A DNA stretch of 36,562 bases from positions 1 to 36,562 of the forward strand of contig JACADU010000009.1 of the NCBI GenBank assembly GCA_013388415.1. The letters run 5' to 3'. Positions 19,253-28,532 of the stretch are shown piece by piece. The DNA comes from Bryobacteraceae bacterium (GTDB lineage Bacteria; Acidobacteriota; Terriglobia; Bryobacterales; Bryobacteraceae). The first letter of the stretch is position 1; each line of letters opens with the position of its first letter. The notes beneath the pieces were generated by a model. It had not been told where the DNA came from, did not search any database, and worked only from the letters and a program-made list of their open reading frames with translations. Made by a program: the position numbers and the translations under genes.

Positions 19253-20367
19253 CCGGCCTCCTCGATGATCTCGCGAAGGGCGGACGCAACGTAGGCGGCT
19301 TCTTCGCCCGACAGGTTCTCCGCCGTCGGCAGGCTCAATCCGCTGTCAGCGGCCAGATCGGATCCCGGATAGCCATTCTTCTCGTTGTATGCGGGCAAGC
19401 GGTGCATGGGGATCACGACCGGCCGGGTCTCGATTCCGCGAGCGGCGAGGCGCGCTGCCAACTCGTCGCGGCCGATGGGCGCATCGGGCGCCACATGGAC
19501 GGTATAAAGCCAGTGAACGCGTCTTGCCCAAGAGCGCGTCTGCGGCAGCAGCAGCCAACGCGACAAAGGAGCCAGCAGTTGATCGTAAAGCGCGCCGACA
19601 CGGTCTCTCGCGGCGAGCTTTTCGGCGGCGCATTCGAGCTGCGCCAGACCCACCGCTGCCTGGAGATTGGTCATCCGGTAGTTGTAGCCGATCTCGGGAA
19701 ACCAGTATCGGCGGTTGGGGTCCATGCCATGCGCGCGGAGGATTCGCATGCGGGCGGCCAGGCGCTCATCGCCGGTGAGCACCATGCCGCCCTCGCCGGT
19801 CGTGAGGATCTTGTTACCGAAGAACGAAAACACGGCGGAGTGCCCGAGCGCGCCGACACGTTTCCCCTTGTATTCCGCGCCGTGAGCCTCAGCCGCGTCC
19901 TCCAGCAGGAGCAATCCGCGGCTGGCTGCGATTTCGCGCAGCGGGTCCATGTCGGCGGGGTGTCCGTAGAGATGGACGGCGAAGATTGCGCGAGTCCGCG
20001 GCGTGATCTTTTCGCGCAGCCGGTTTGGATCAATCACCATCACCCGCGGATCGCAATCGGCGAAGACGGGCGTCGCGCCACAGTAGCGAACGGCGTTCGC
20101 CGTCGCGACGAAAGTCAAGTCGGGGACGATGATCTCGTCGTCCGGGCCGATGCCCAAGGCGTCGAGCAGGAGATGAAGCGCGGTGGTTCCTGAAGACGTG
20201 GCGACGGCGTGGGGCGCTCCGCACCAGGAGGCGAAAGCATTCTCAAACCGGGTGACGAAGCTGCCGATGGAGGAGATCCAGTTGGTTTCGATGCATTCAG
20301 AGACGTATTTCAGTTCATTGCCATTCAACAGAGGGCGCGAGACAGGGATGTGGCGGGGCGCGGTCAT
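19243..20367 (-). CDS. DegT/DnrJ/EryC1 sugar aminotransferase, GDP-perosamine-synthase-like
   Basis: A 374-residue PLP enzyme that transfers an amino group from glutamate to a nucleotide-linked keto sugar. Visible are SSGTTALHLLLDALG (phosphate binding), DLTFVATANAVRYCGATPVFADCDP, LLEDAAEAHGAEYKG, the PLP lysine Lys186 in SFFGNKILTTGEGG, and GYNYRMTNLQAAVGLAQLE. The length and lysine position match GDP-perosamine synthases as I recall them, and a gmd gene in the same cluster would supply the substrate GDP-4-keto-6-deoxymannose. A UDP-linked substrate (PglE/WbpE type) is the main alternative. The ATG at 20367 overlaps the acyltransferase stop by ATGA. Confidence 0.88.
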   Translation of the reverse strand: MTAPRHIPVSRPLLNGNELKYVSECIETNWISSIGSFVTRFENAFASWCGAPHAVATSSGTTALHLLLDALGIGPDDEIIVPDLTFVATANAVRYCGATPVFADCDPRVMVIDPNRLREKITPRTRAIFAVHLYGHPADMDPLREIAASRGLLLLEDAAEAHGAEYKGKRVGALGHSAVFSFFGNKILTTGEGGMVLTGDERLAARMRILRAHGMDPNRRYWFPEIGYNYRMTNLQAAVGLAQLECAAEKLAARDRVGALYDQLLAPLSRWLLLPQTRSWARRVHWLYTVHVAPDAPIGRDELAARLAARGIETRPVVIPMHRLPAYNEKNGYPGSDLAADSGLSLPTAENLSGEEAAYVASALREIIEEAGCR

Positions 20368-21008
20368 TCGCCGCTCTCCACGATCTTCAGCTTCCTGGCG
20401 GGAAGGCCGACCACCGTGGCGCCGTCTTCGACGTCGCGCATGACGAGGCTTCCTGCGCCGATGGTCGCCCACTTGCCCACTTTCACTCCGAGCCCGACTG
20501 TGGAGCCGGGCCAAACGTTGGTTCCCTCTCCAATCACCGTCCGCCCGCAGATGATCGATGCTGCGATGTGGGCGCCGCGCTCCAGACGGGCATCATGGGC
20601 GACGGCGGTGCGGTGATTCAGAATGACGCCGTCGCCGAGATCGACACTGACGCCTACGACAACTCCATGCATGATGACGACGCCTTGCCCGAGGCTGGCG
20701 TGAGGCGACACATAGGAGCGCGGGCTGATCGCGTTCGGCAATTTGAAGCCCATGCCTCGCAGCTTCTCCATCAGGTCGAGACGGGCACGGTTATTGCCAA
20801 TAGCCACAAACGCGTGGTCCACGCCCTGCTGCAACAACTCGGGGAGGATGGCATCCGCGCCAAGATAAGGATGGCCGTACAACGCGCCACCTTCAGGCGG
20901 CTCGTTCGCGACGATCCCCGCGATGCGATAAATGGCGGCTTGCTCGAAGACATCGATCACCTCTCGCGCCTGAGGTCCGCCGCCCAGGATGACAACTCGT
21001 TCTTTCAA
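20364..21008 (-). CDS. NeuD/PglD-family sugar O/N-acyltransferase
   Basis: A 214-residue enzyme with an N-terminal Rossmann-like domain (VVILGGGPQAREVIDVF) and a C-terminal left-handed beta helix of hexapeptide repeats (SYVSPHASLGQGVVIMHGVVVGVSVDLGDGVILN). The catalytic histidine of the family is in LNHRTAVAHDARL. PglD and PerB relatives N-acetylate 4-amino sugars using acetyl-CoA, which fits the aminotransferase next to it. The start codon is TTG at 21008, backed by an AAGGAGG ribosome site 8 bases upstream; it overlaps the previous stop as TTGA. Confidence 0.9.
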   Translation of the reverse strand: MKERVVILGGGPQAREVIDVFEQAAIYRIAGIVANEPPEGGALYGHPYLGADAILPELLQQGVDHAFVAIGNNRARLDLMEKLRGMGFKLPNAISPRSYVSPHASLGQGVVIMHGVVVGVSVDLGDGVILNHRTAVAHDARLERGAHIAASIICGRTVIGEGTNVWPGSTVGLGVKVGKWATIGAGSLVMRDVEDGATVVGLPARKLKIVESGE

Positions 21009-22255
21009 CCCGGCTCCTCCTTGGATTCCTCATCTCGCGCAATCCACAATGAAAGGCGGCCCGCAGGGGATTGCGGGACCGGAAGCAGAACCCCGGTATC
21101 GGGACAGATGCGGGAACTGCGGAAGCCCGCGCCGCGCAGGGCATCGAGCAATGCTTCGGCCTCTCCCGCTGCGAGCGATGCCCGATCTGCATCAAATTCG
21201 CAGAGAACCTTCAGGCCCGGATGCAGAGCGGCGAGCCGCAGGATCGAATCGGCCACCCCAGTGGACGCCGCCGTTGAGCCTGTGAGCCGCACGAGATCCG
21301 GGCGGAAGCCGTCCGAGCGCAGCAAATCCTCGAGAGGGCGTGTCGCCCCGGAACCTGACGGAGCCATCACCACGCAAATTTGGAGCAGGTCATTGGCCTC
21401 CAGATTGCGCGTCAAAAATGAATGATGCAGCATGTCCGCCGCAACGGCCCAGACCTTCCCGCTGGGCATGACCAGTCTCGCTGCGATCAGCGAGAACACA
21501 CCGCAGCCCGCGTCGGAATCGAAGACGGTCATGCCGGGACGAAGCGTCCGTTCAAGCAAGCTCTTCGTTCCGGGAAGAATGTGGCGGCTGACGGCTTGCC
21601 GCACGAGTTCTTCCGATTCCGCGCGTGGAAGCGTGATCCGGAGACCGTCGAAGCGGATTCCGCCACTCGAGTCCCCCGGGAACTCCGCGTCTGCTGCCGG
21701 TTTGAATTCACGGTTCAGCCGCCCGAGTTCAGCTTCGATCCGGCTCAGGTCCCGGGCCATCTCGCGGCGCCAGAGATGAAGGAGCGATTCGAAACGCTGT
21801 TGGCGGTGCAAATCGCTGACGGAGGACTTGTAGGCCAGATCCCAGTATTTTTCAGGAGCGGCCACGGCGATCAGTTGTTCTGCGATCTCGTTCGGCCTCT
21901 CCCAGAACCACCAGAGGAGCCAGCGTGTTTTCAGCCATGCGAACCGGCCAAGCCTTCGCCAGAATCCGAGCGGCGTTTGGGCCGGCAGATTCACGACCCG
22001 CACCGCTTTCTCTCGGGCTTCCTCAGATTGCGCCAGCGACCGGAGAATCTCCAGCCGTGGATATCCCGCTCGCAAAAGGAAACGGTAATCCACCAGGCCA
22101 ACGGGGTCTGGAACCCTATTGAAGAGCAGGGAATAGGCGGCGGCGATGAACTCGGCATCTCCCGCCGTGGCAAGCAGCGGGCTGGCATCCACCTCCAAAG
22201 GAGATTCGCGGTATTCCGCGTTGACATCCCGATGGCTCCGCGTGTGTGAGTTCAT
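21005..22255 (-). CDS. DUF4214 plus FkbM-like methyltransferase-fold protein
   Basis: A 416-residue two-part protein. Residues about 35-75 (AAYSLLFNRVPDPVGLVDYRFLLRAG) match the DUF4214 repeat often fused to glycan enzymes. Residues about 215-400 follow the FkbM methyltransferase layout (PGMTVFDSDAGCGVFSLIAARLVMPSGKVWAVA), but the SAM motif is altered: the usual DxGAxxG glycine is Asp, and the acidic residue ending the second strand, which binds the SAM ribose, is Ala. It may be a binding or scaffold protein instead of an active O-methyltransferase. It sits in the glycan operon after gmd; its TGA overlaps the TTG start of the acyltransferase. Confidence 0.75.
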   Translation of the reverse strand: MNSHTRSHRDVNAEYRESPLEVDASPLLATAGDAEFIAAAYSLLFNRVPDPVGLVDYRFLLRAGYPRLEILRSLAQSEEAREKAVRVVNLPAQTPLGFWRRLGRFAWLKTRWLLWWFWERPNEIAEQLIAVAAPEKYWDLAYKSSVSDLHRQQRFESLLHLWRREMARDLSRIEAELGRLNREFKPAADAEFPGDSSGGIRFDGLRITLPRAESEELVRQAVSRHILPGTKSLLERTLRPGMTVFDSDAGCGVFSLIAARLVMPSGKVWAVAADMLHHSFLTRNLEANDLLQICVVMAPSGSGATRPLEDLLRSDGFRPDLVRLTGSTAASTGVADSILRLAALHPGLKVLCEFDADRASLAAGEAEALLDALRGAGFRSSRICPDTGVLLPVPQSPAGRLSLWIARDEESKEEPG

Positions 22256-22287
22256 CCTGGTCAGTTCAAGCCCGGCGGCCGTCAGGC

Positions 22288-23298
22288 CTATGCAGAAGCC
22301 CTGGCCATCACCTGAGCCGGGTCGAGCCCGGAGAGCTGAAGGTCGGCTTCGACCATTTGACGGACCAGGTTGTCAAAGGATGTTCTGGACCGCCAGTTCA
22401 GCTTCTGCAAGGCGCGGGACGGGTCGCCGGTCATCGCCGGCTCGCCGGAGCCTGTTGCGCTCGCGGCAGCCCCGGAGGCGACGAATCGGGTCCAATCCAG
22501 CCCGGCTGAAGAAAACGCAGCTTCAGCGAATTGAGCAACCGTCCTGGCCGTGCCAGTGGCGAGAACGTAATCCTCCGGTTCCTCGGCCTGGAGCATCAGC
22601 CACATACCCTCGACGAAATCGGGCGCAGCGCCCCAATCGCGGGCCGCGGAGACGTTCCAAAGGTCAATCGTTTCTGCGCGGCCGGCCAAGATCGCCGCGA
22701 CCGCCCTGGTGATTTTGCGTGTAACGAATTCCATTCCCCGCCGCGGGCTTTCGTGGTTGAACAGGATGCCGGTTGCGGCAAACAAGCCGTGCTTTTCCCG
22801 GTAGTGCCTGGCGAGCTCGAAACCCGCGAGTTTGCTGATGCCATAGAGAGAGCGCGGCTGGAAGGGGGAGGTTTCAGTGCGAGGCGAGCCGTCGCCGGCG
22901 CCGAAAATCTCGCTCGAGGCGGCGAAAAACATCTTGCAGCGGGGCGCCAACTGCCGAAGAGCCGCCAGCAGGTAATGCGTTCCGGAGACGTTCACGTTCC
23001 AGGTTTGGAACTCGTCCTGCGCGCCGTAGCCCACCGAGCTCTGCGCCGCGAGGTGATAGCACTCGTCCGGCCTTACCTTCTCTACAACATTGAAAACACT
23101 GGGCTGGCACTCAAGCGAGCCCGCCTGAATCTGTATTCTGGGCAAGATGTGAACAATCCGGCTATACCGCTGGTCAGGGTCTTCCGCAGCAACCCGCCGG
23201 ACCAGACCATGGACCTCGTAGCCCTTGGCGAGCAGGAGCTCGGCGAGATAGCTCCCATCCTGGCCAGTGATGCCGGTGATCAGCGCACGCTTCGACAT
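22288..23298 (-). CDS. gmd: GDP-mannose 4,6-dehydratase
   Basis: A 336-residue extended SDR enzyme converting GDP-D-mannose to GDP-4-keto-6-deoxy-D-mannose with bound NADP. The evidence is the N-terminal TGITGQDGSYLAELLLAKGYEVHG, the catalytic Tyr152 and Lys156 in YGISKLAGF, and the Gmd signature NHESPRRGMEFVTRKI. The product is the precursor of perosamine, rhamnose and fucose; the following aminotransferase points to perosamine. The gene is first in the glycan cluster, 32 bases before the DUF4214 gene and 59 bases after the propeller gene. Related RMD reductases lack this full signature. Confidence 0.92.
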   Translation of the reverse strand: MSKRALITGITGQDGSYLAELLLAKGYEVHGLVRRVAAEDPDQRYSRIVHILPRIQIQAGSLECQPSVFNVVEKVRPDECYHLAAQSSVGYGAQDEFQTWNVNVSGTHYLLAALRQLAPRCKMFFAASSEIFGAGDGSPRTETSPFQPRSLYGISKLAGFELARHYREKHGLFAATGILFNHESPRRGMEFVTRKITRAVAAILAGRAETIDLWNVSAARDWGAAPDFVEGMWLMLQAEEPEDYVLATGTARTVAQFAEAAFSSAGLDWTRFVASGAAASATGSGEPAMTGDPSRALQKLNWRSRTSFDNLVRQMVEADLQLSGLDPAQVMARASA

Positions 23299-23357
23299 CT
23301 GTCAATCCAACTAAACTATCACCCTGGGTGCATCGGATACCACTCTGCACTCTCTTG

Positions 23358-24467
23358 TCAGGCGGATGACACCAAAAGATGGGACGGCTGAGCGCAGACC
23401 GGAATCATCGTGAACAAAGGGGCTCTTTTCTCCCTGCCCGGGGTGATTGCGGCGGCCCGGATCACGGCGACATCACCGCTAAGTCGATTCAGGACAAGCG
23501 CATAGCTCTGGTCTGGCGTGACGGCGATGGGGCCGGGGCCCATTCCTACCTGCGTCACGGCTACCACCTTTTGGGTCTCGAGGTCGAAGACCGTCAGTGA
23601 ATTCGCCTCGGGGTTGGAGACGAAAAGATAGGCGGGCGCCACTGAATCCGCCATCTCCCCGGGTTTGCGCCCGCTGAGGAATGTCTGGGCCACTTCGGTG
23701 CGGTAGGGGTAGACGATGGTGATCGCGTCGCGGCCCTCGCCCGTGATGAAGATCTGCCCGCCGTCTCGTTTCATCCACATGCGGTCGGGTCTCAGGGGAA
23801 GCGGCAGTTCGACGACCACCCTTCCGTTGCGCGGTTCCAGGATCGAAACGGCTATCCGGCCCTTGTTGGCGGCGATGGCAGCCCGCCCGTCCGAGCGAAA
23901 TCGCAACTGCCCGAGATCAGGCCCTAACTCGATCCGGCTCAAGAGACCGCCGGCTTCGAGATCGACGAAAACCGCCTCGCCTGAGCGGAGGGTCGCCGCG
24001 GCCAGAGGCGCCGCGGGGGAGACGTCCAAAGAGACCGGATCAGAGGGCAGGAGGACCGCCCGGCCCTGGCGCAGCGTTTCCAAATCGATGGGCGCGATTC
24101 GCGGTGGACTACAGGCCGCCACCCAAAGTCTGTGCGATCGAGGATCCGGCCGGACTCCTGTGATAGGCCCCGAGATCTGCATGAATCTCGACCGCCTGGC
24201 CGCCGCGCCATCGACTTCTTCAATCAGACCGGCCAGGAAATCGCAGGCGTAGAGGAACCTGGCATCCTCCGCCCCGCGCCGCACCAACCGTTTGGGCCTG
24301 CCCTTGAGTTCCACGCGCCGTCTGACTGCGAAGGCAAGAAGATCCACGACAGCCAGCACAGGCTCCACTTCGCTCGCAATCCAGGCGCTGCCGTGATAGC
24401 CCTCGCCGGGCTTGCCGCGGCAAGCGCTCAGCGCCGGCAGGGTCAGGAGGAAATCACGGCGATTCAC
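23358..24467 (-). CDS. YncE-like beta-propeller lipoprotein
   Basis: A 369-residue protein built from repeated beta-propeller blades of the WD40/YVTN (YncE) kind, clearest at AYLFVSNPEANSLTVFDLETQKVVAVTQVGMGPGPIAVTPDQSYALVLN. The N-terminus VNRRDFLLTLPALSAC combines twin arginines with a lipobox (LSAC), so it is probably a membrane-anchored lipoprotein with Cys16 lipidated. I start it at GTG 24467, whose bases overlap the TGA of the upstream gene (GTGA), instead of at 24515. These propellers are usually non-catalytic binding proteins. It precedes gmd and may belong to the same transcript. Confidence 0.8.
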   Translation of the reverse strand: MNRRDFLLTLPALSACRGKPGEGYHGSAWIASEVEPVLAVVDLLAFAVRRRVELKGRPKRLVRRGAEDARFLYACDFLAGLIEEVDGAAARRSRFMQISGPITGVRPDPRSHRLWVAACSPPRIAPIDLETLRQGRAVLLPSDPVSLDVSPAAPLAAATLRSGEAVFVDLEAGGLLSRIELGPDLGQLRFRSDGRAAIAANKGRIAVSILEPRNGRVVVELPLPLRPDRMWMKRDGGQIFITGEGRDAITIVYPYRTEVAQTFLSGRKPGEMADSVAPAYLFVSNPEANSLTVFDLETQKVVAVTQVGMGPGPIAVTPDQSYALVLNRLSGDVAVIRAAAITPGREKRAPLFTMIPVCAQPSHLLVSSA

Positions 24468-24760
24468 AGGAACGCCAGCGTCTTGATTCCGGACACTTCG
24501 AAGGTCCGCCCGCAACGCGCGGACTTGCAGCGCACCTTGTCGTCCATCAGGACCATGTAACTTTGCGCTTTGGCGAACTTAGCCCTGTCCCGCTCATCCG
24601 CGCCGGGTGGGAGGCGGTCCTTCTTCTTTCTGACCAGCCATCGCAACTCGTATTCTTCGACTCCGCGGCAGAACTGGCAGTTCAGGCGGGCGGTCTTCTT
24701 CACCTGGCTTTCGACGTAAAACAGCCTCTCGTCCACGAACAGCTCCTTCTCGATTCTCAC
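24464..24760 (-). CDS. Small Cys-pair (zinc-ribbon-like) protein
   Basis: A 98-residue protein with CQFC (Cys28, Cys31) and CKSARC (Cys78, Cys83), a spacing that could hold one zinc ion. The middle is strongly basic (RWLVRKKKDRLPPG). It could bind nucleic acid or protein; no named family is recognised. The start codon is GTG at 24760 with no clear ribosome site. The gene diverges from 24806 across 45 bases and overlaps the propeller lipoprotein start. Confidence 0.65.
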   Translation of the reverse strand: MRIEKELFVDERLFYVESQVKKTARLNCQFCRGVEEYELRWLVRKKKDRLPPGADERDRAKFAKAQSYMVLMDDKVRCKSARCGRTFEVSGIKTLAFL

Positions 24761-24805
24761 ACGGCGCGGCGCCGGTCAACGTCCGGAAAGCGATAGCCTG
24801 AAAAC

Positions 24806-25597
24806 ATGATGGTCCTGATGGCGCTTCTGCTGGTCCCGCCGGGCATTCCGGAAGCCATCAGCGCGTGGCGGAGCGATCTGGAGCGCCAATTCGGCGTGAA
24901 GACGCCGATCGTCTATGTGGGGGAGAGGATTCAGGGCGATCCGGAAGGCCTTGACCTTGCCCGCAATCAGCTCAGAAATCCGGATTTCCAGCGCCAATTC
25001 GCGATGATGCAGGCGGCCATGGTGAGCCATCGTACGGGCGGGACCGACCGTTGGGTCGTCATCCTGAATATGGATCTCTACGAATCCTGGAAGGGTTATG
25101 AAGAAGCCCTGCTTGGGCATGAACTGGGCCACATCTGGCTGCGGGCCAGGAGGCTCCCTACGCCGGCTTTTCGCGGCGGAGACTACGGGTGTCTGGCAGT
25201 GCACACCGGCGATGTCGTCCAACATGTGCTGATTCGAGCGGAAATGGACCGGCGGGGGATCGATCACAGAGGATTCCTGATGAAGAACCTGGACGACTCC
25301 GCGCGCGCCATGGAGGAGCGGCAGGCTGCCGGCGACCCCTGCGCGTGGGCGCGACAGGCCGCGCTCTGGGTGGATGCCAGGCTGGCCTTCGCCGCTCATC
25401 CCTGGCCCGGCCGGGCCCGTTATGAGGCGGCCGCGGCAGCCATGTTTCCGGAGTCCGGCAAGGCCGCCGCCGAGATCATCGATCTGATTGCCGGGCTCGA
25501 CCTGGACGACCCGCTCGTTCACCGGCAAGCCCTCATGGACGTGTTCTCGATTCTGAGCAAACTCGCGGTCAGGCAGAAAGATCTGAGCGGCAGATAG
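24806..25597 (+). CDS. Probable HExxH zinc-peptidase-like protein
   Basis: A 263-residue protein with the zincin motif HELGH (His105, Glu106, His109) in EEALLGHELGHIWL, which would give two zinc ligands and the general base. Later acidic residues (RAEMDRRG) might give the third ligand. The N-terminus is short and hydrophobic (MMVLMALLLVPPG) and could be a weak signal peptide or anchor. No known peptidase family is recognised beyond the motif, so activity is inferred. It is read away from the Cys-pair gene and 117 bases before mreB. Confidence 0.7.
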   Translation: MMVLMALLLVPPGIPEAISAWRSDLERQFGVKTPIVYVGERIQGDPEGLDLARNQLRNPDFQRQFAMMQAAMVSHRTGGTDRWVVILNMDLYESWKGYEEALLGHELGHIWLRARRLPTPAFRGGDYGCLAVHTGDVVQHVLIRAEMDRRGIDHRGFLMKNLDDSARAMEERQAAGDPCAWARQAALWVDARLAFAAHPWPGRARYEAAAAAMFPESGKAAAEIIDLIAGLDLDDPLVHRQALMDVFSILSKLAVRQKDLSGR

Positions 25598-25674
25598 CGC
25601 GTCAGCGCCAAAAACGCGATATCCTGAGCCTTGGGAGTCAGGCCATTCTCAAACTGACGGGTGTGCGGAAATCC

Positions 25675-25702
25675 TTGCGCGCACCCTAACGTAGTACAAA
25701 AT
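25675..25702 (+). promoter_or_regulatory. Possible promoter of the mre-rod operon
   Basis: TTGCGC at 25675 and CAAAAT at 25697 are 16 bases apart, 12 bases before the mreB ATG. Both hexamers are weak. A 7-bp hairpin (arms 25661-25667 and 25678-25684) overlaps the -35 and may end the transcript upstream or modulate this promoter. Confidence 0.3.
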
Positions 25703-25714
25703 CCTTCCGAAACA

Positions 25715-26740
<1,026 letters not shown>

Positions 26741-26764
26741 CCCATCTGGGCGCGACGAGGGCGC

Positions 26765-27988
26765 ATGGAATCCTTCCCGAGCCGGTACCGAAACCTCAGC
26801 GTCCTGCTGCTGCTTCTGGTGGCCCAACTGTTGCTGCTGGCCTACCAGGTGAAGACGAGCCAGGACGTGCGGCTCATCCGGCTGTGGGCGGTGACGGCGG
26901 TGACGCCGGTTGCCCGCGCGATCGAATGGGTGAGGAGCGGCGTCGCCGGCGCCTGGGAAAACGTCTTCGTGCTCGGCGACGTCCGGGCCGAAAACAAGCA
27001 ATTGAAACGCGAATTGGCCGAACTCCGGCTGAAGAACCAGCTCCTTGCCGCTGAGTTACAGACCGCCGACCGCACCAAGGCGTTGATCGAGTTCCGCTCG
27101 CAGGTGCCGTCGAAGACCATCGCCGCCAGAATCATCGGCACCGGCACCGGCGCCAACGCCCGCACGGTCTTTGTCGACCGCGGCAGCGTCGAGGGCGTCA
27201 AGCGCGGCATGGCAGCCATTACGGACAAGGGCATCGTCGGCAAAGTGGTCGCTGCTTACCCCACTGCCTCGCTCGTGCAATTGATCACCGAGCAGGGTTC
27301 CGCCGCCGGAGTCATTTCCCAGAAGAACCGCGTGAGAGGAACGCTGAAGGCCCAGGGCTCGGGGACGCTGATTGTCGACTACATCCGGAACGAGGAGAAG
27401 GTCGAAATCGGGGAGTGGTTCTACACGAGCGGGACCGACCGCATTTATCCGCGGGGACTGCCTGTCGGACGCGTCAAGTCGACGCGAGAGGGCCGGGGTT
27501 CAAAAGAGGTCATTATCGAGCCGAGCGGGTTGCAGGGCGGGCTCGAGGAAATGCTCATCGTGCTGGACGGCGTTCATGGCTCCGTTCCCGAACCTGAGAC
27601 GCCTCCTTCCCCAGGGATCGCCATCCTGCCGGCTCCGCCGGAGGCGGCTCCTGCCGCACAAACAGCGCAGCCCGTGGGGGCTCAGCAGGCAGGTGGAACC
27701 CAGCAATCCGCGGCTCCGCCCGCTTCGGCTGCGCCATCTCCGAGCCAGCCTGCGCAGGCGTCCTCGAACGGGCTCGCGACAGATGCCGACCGGCTTCGCG
27801 AAAGGTATCGCCGGGTGGGCGAGTCGCAGGGCATCGTTCTCGGCACGACGAAGCTCCGCGTGCCGGATTTCAACAAGGCTCCCGCCGACCCTCCGAGACC
27901 CGCCCCACCAAAGCCTGAAGCGCCGCCGCCCGCCTCGCCCAAACCGGGCGCTGCCGATCAGACGCCGCCGGCGGTTCCCAAGCAATGA
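26765..27988 (+). CDS. mreC: Cell shape protein MreC
   Basis: A 407-residue bitopic protein that links MreB to periplasmic wall synthases and activates PBP2. It has one membrane helix (VLLLLLVAQLLLLAYQV, about 12-28), a coiled coil (ENKQLKRELAELRLKNQLLAAELQ) and the double beta-barrel core (VDRGSVEGVKRGMAAITDKGIVGKV). About 130 residues after the core form a Pro/Ala/Gln-rich, probably disordered tail in the periplasm, longer than in model MreC proteins. It follows mreB by 24 bases and overlaps mreD by ATGA. Confidence 0.95.
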   Translation: MESFPSRYRNLSVLLLLLVAQLLLLAYQVKTSQDVRLIRLWAVTAVTPVARAIEWVRSGVAGAWENVFVLGDVRAENKQLKRELAELRLKNQLLAAELQTADRTKALIEFRSQVPSKTIAARIIGTGTGANARTVFVDRGSVEGVKRGMAAITDKGIVGKVVAAYPTASLVQLITEQGSAAGVISQKNRVRGTLKAQGSGTLIVDYIRNEEKVEIGEWFYTSGTDRIYPRGLPVGRVKSTREGRGSKEVIIEPSGLQGGLEEMLIVLDGVHGSVPEPETPPSPGIAILPAPPEAAPAAQTAQPVGAQQAGGTQQSAAPPASAAPSPSQPAQASSNGLATDADRLRERYRRVGESQGIVLGTTKLRVPDFNKAPADPPRPAPPKPEAPPPASPKPGAADQTPPAVPKQ

Positions 27989-28521
27989 GCTCGTACGATG
28001 AGAGCCTGATTCCGAATGCTCCGCGGCGGCAGAAGGTTTCTCGTTTCCGCATCGCGGCGTGGGTTCTTATTCCTCTGGCGGCGATCCTGTTTCAGGTTTA
28101 CGTCCGGCGGTTTGCGGAGTTCCTCGGATACCTGGAGCTCCCCCTGCTCGTCACGGTTTACTTCTCGCTGATGCGCCGGCAACCGGTGGGCGGGGCGTTG
28201 ATTGGGGCGCTGATCGGCTTGGCGCAGGACTCGCTGTCGCAGCATCCGCTGGGAATGTTCGGAATCGTCAAGACCCTGGTCGGCTACTTCGCCGCCTCGA
28301 TCAGCATGAGGTTCGATGTCGACAATCACGCGCTCCGGTTCATCCTCAGCTTCTTTTTCTTTCTGTTTCACCAATTCTTCTTCTGGGTGCTGACCCAGGC
28401 GCTGCTCGGCCAGTCGCTTGACGTGCCGATCCCGCAGAGCATCATTTTCGCTTTCCTGAACGCTGTTGTCGCGGTTCCCCTATTCATCATCTTGGATAGA
28501 CTGAAGACTGAGGAGCGCTGA
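27985..28521 (+). CDS. mreD: Rod shape-determining protein MreD
   Basis: A 178-residue inner-membrane protein with about five to six helices (AAWVLIPLAAILFQVYV, GYLELPLLVTVYF, FILSFFFFLFHQFFFW and others), the usual MreD size and layout. It is a partner of MreC in the elongation complex. The order of genes decides the call, since MreD sequences vary widely. Its ATG overlaps the mreC TGA. Confidence 0.9.
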   Translation: MSSYDESLIPNAPRRQKVSRFRIAAWVLIPLAAILFQVYVRRFAEFLGYLELPLLVTVYFSLMRRQPVGGALIGALIGLAQDSLSQHPLGMFGIVKTLVGYFAASISMRFDVDNHALRFILSFFFFLFHQFFFWVLTQALLGQSLDVPIPQSIIFAFLNAVVAVPLFIILDRLKTEER

Positions 28522-28532
28522 ATCGTTGGCCT

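Noticed and set aside
23320-23330. CACCCTGGGTG palindrome upstream of gmd
   Set aside because: Too short and GC-rich to stand out from chance, with no linked promoter elements.
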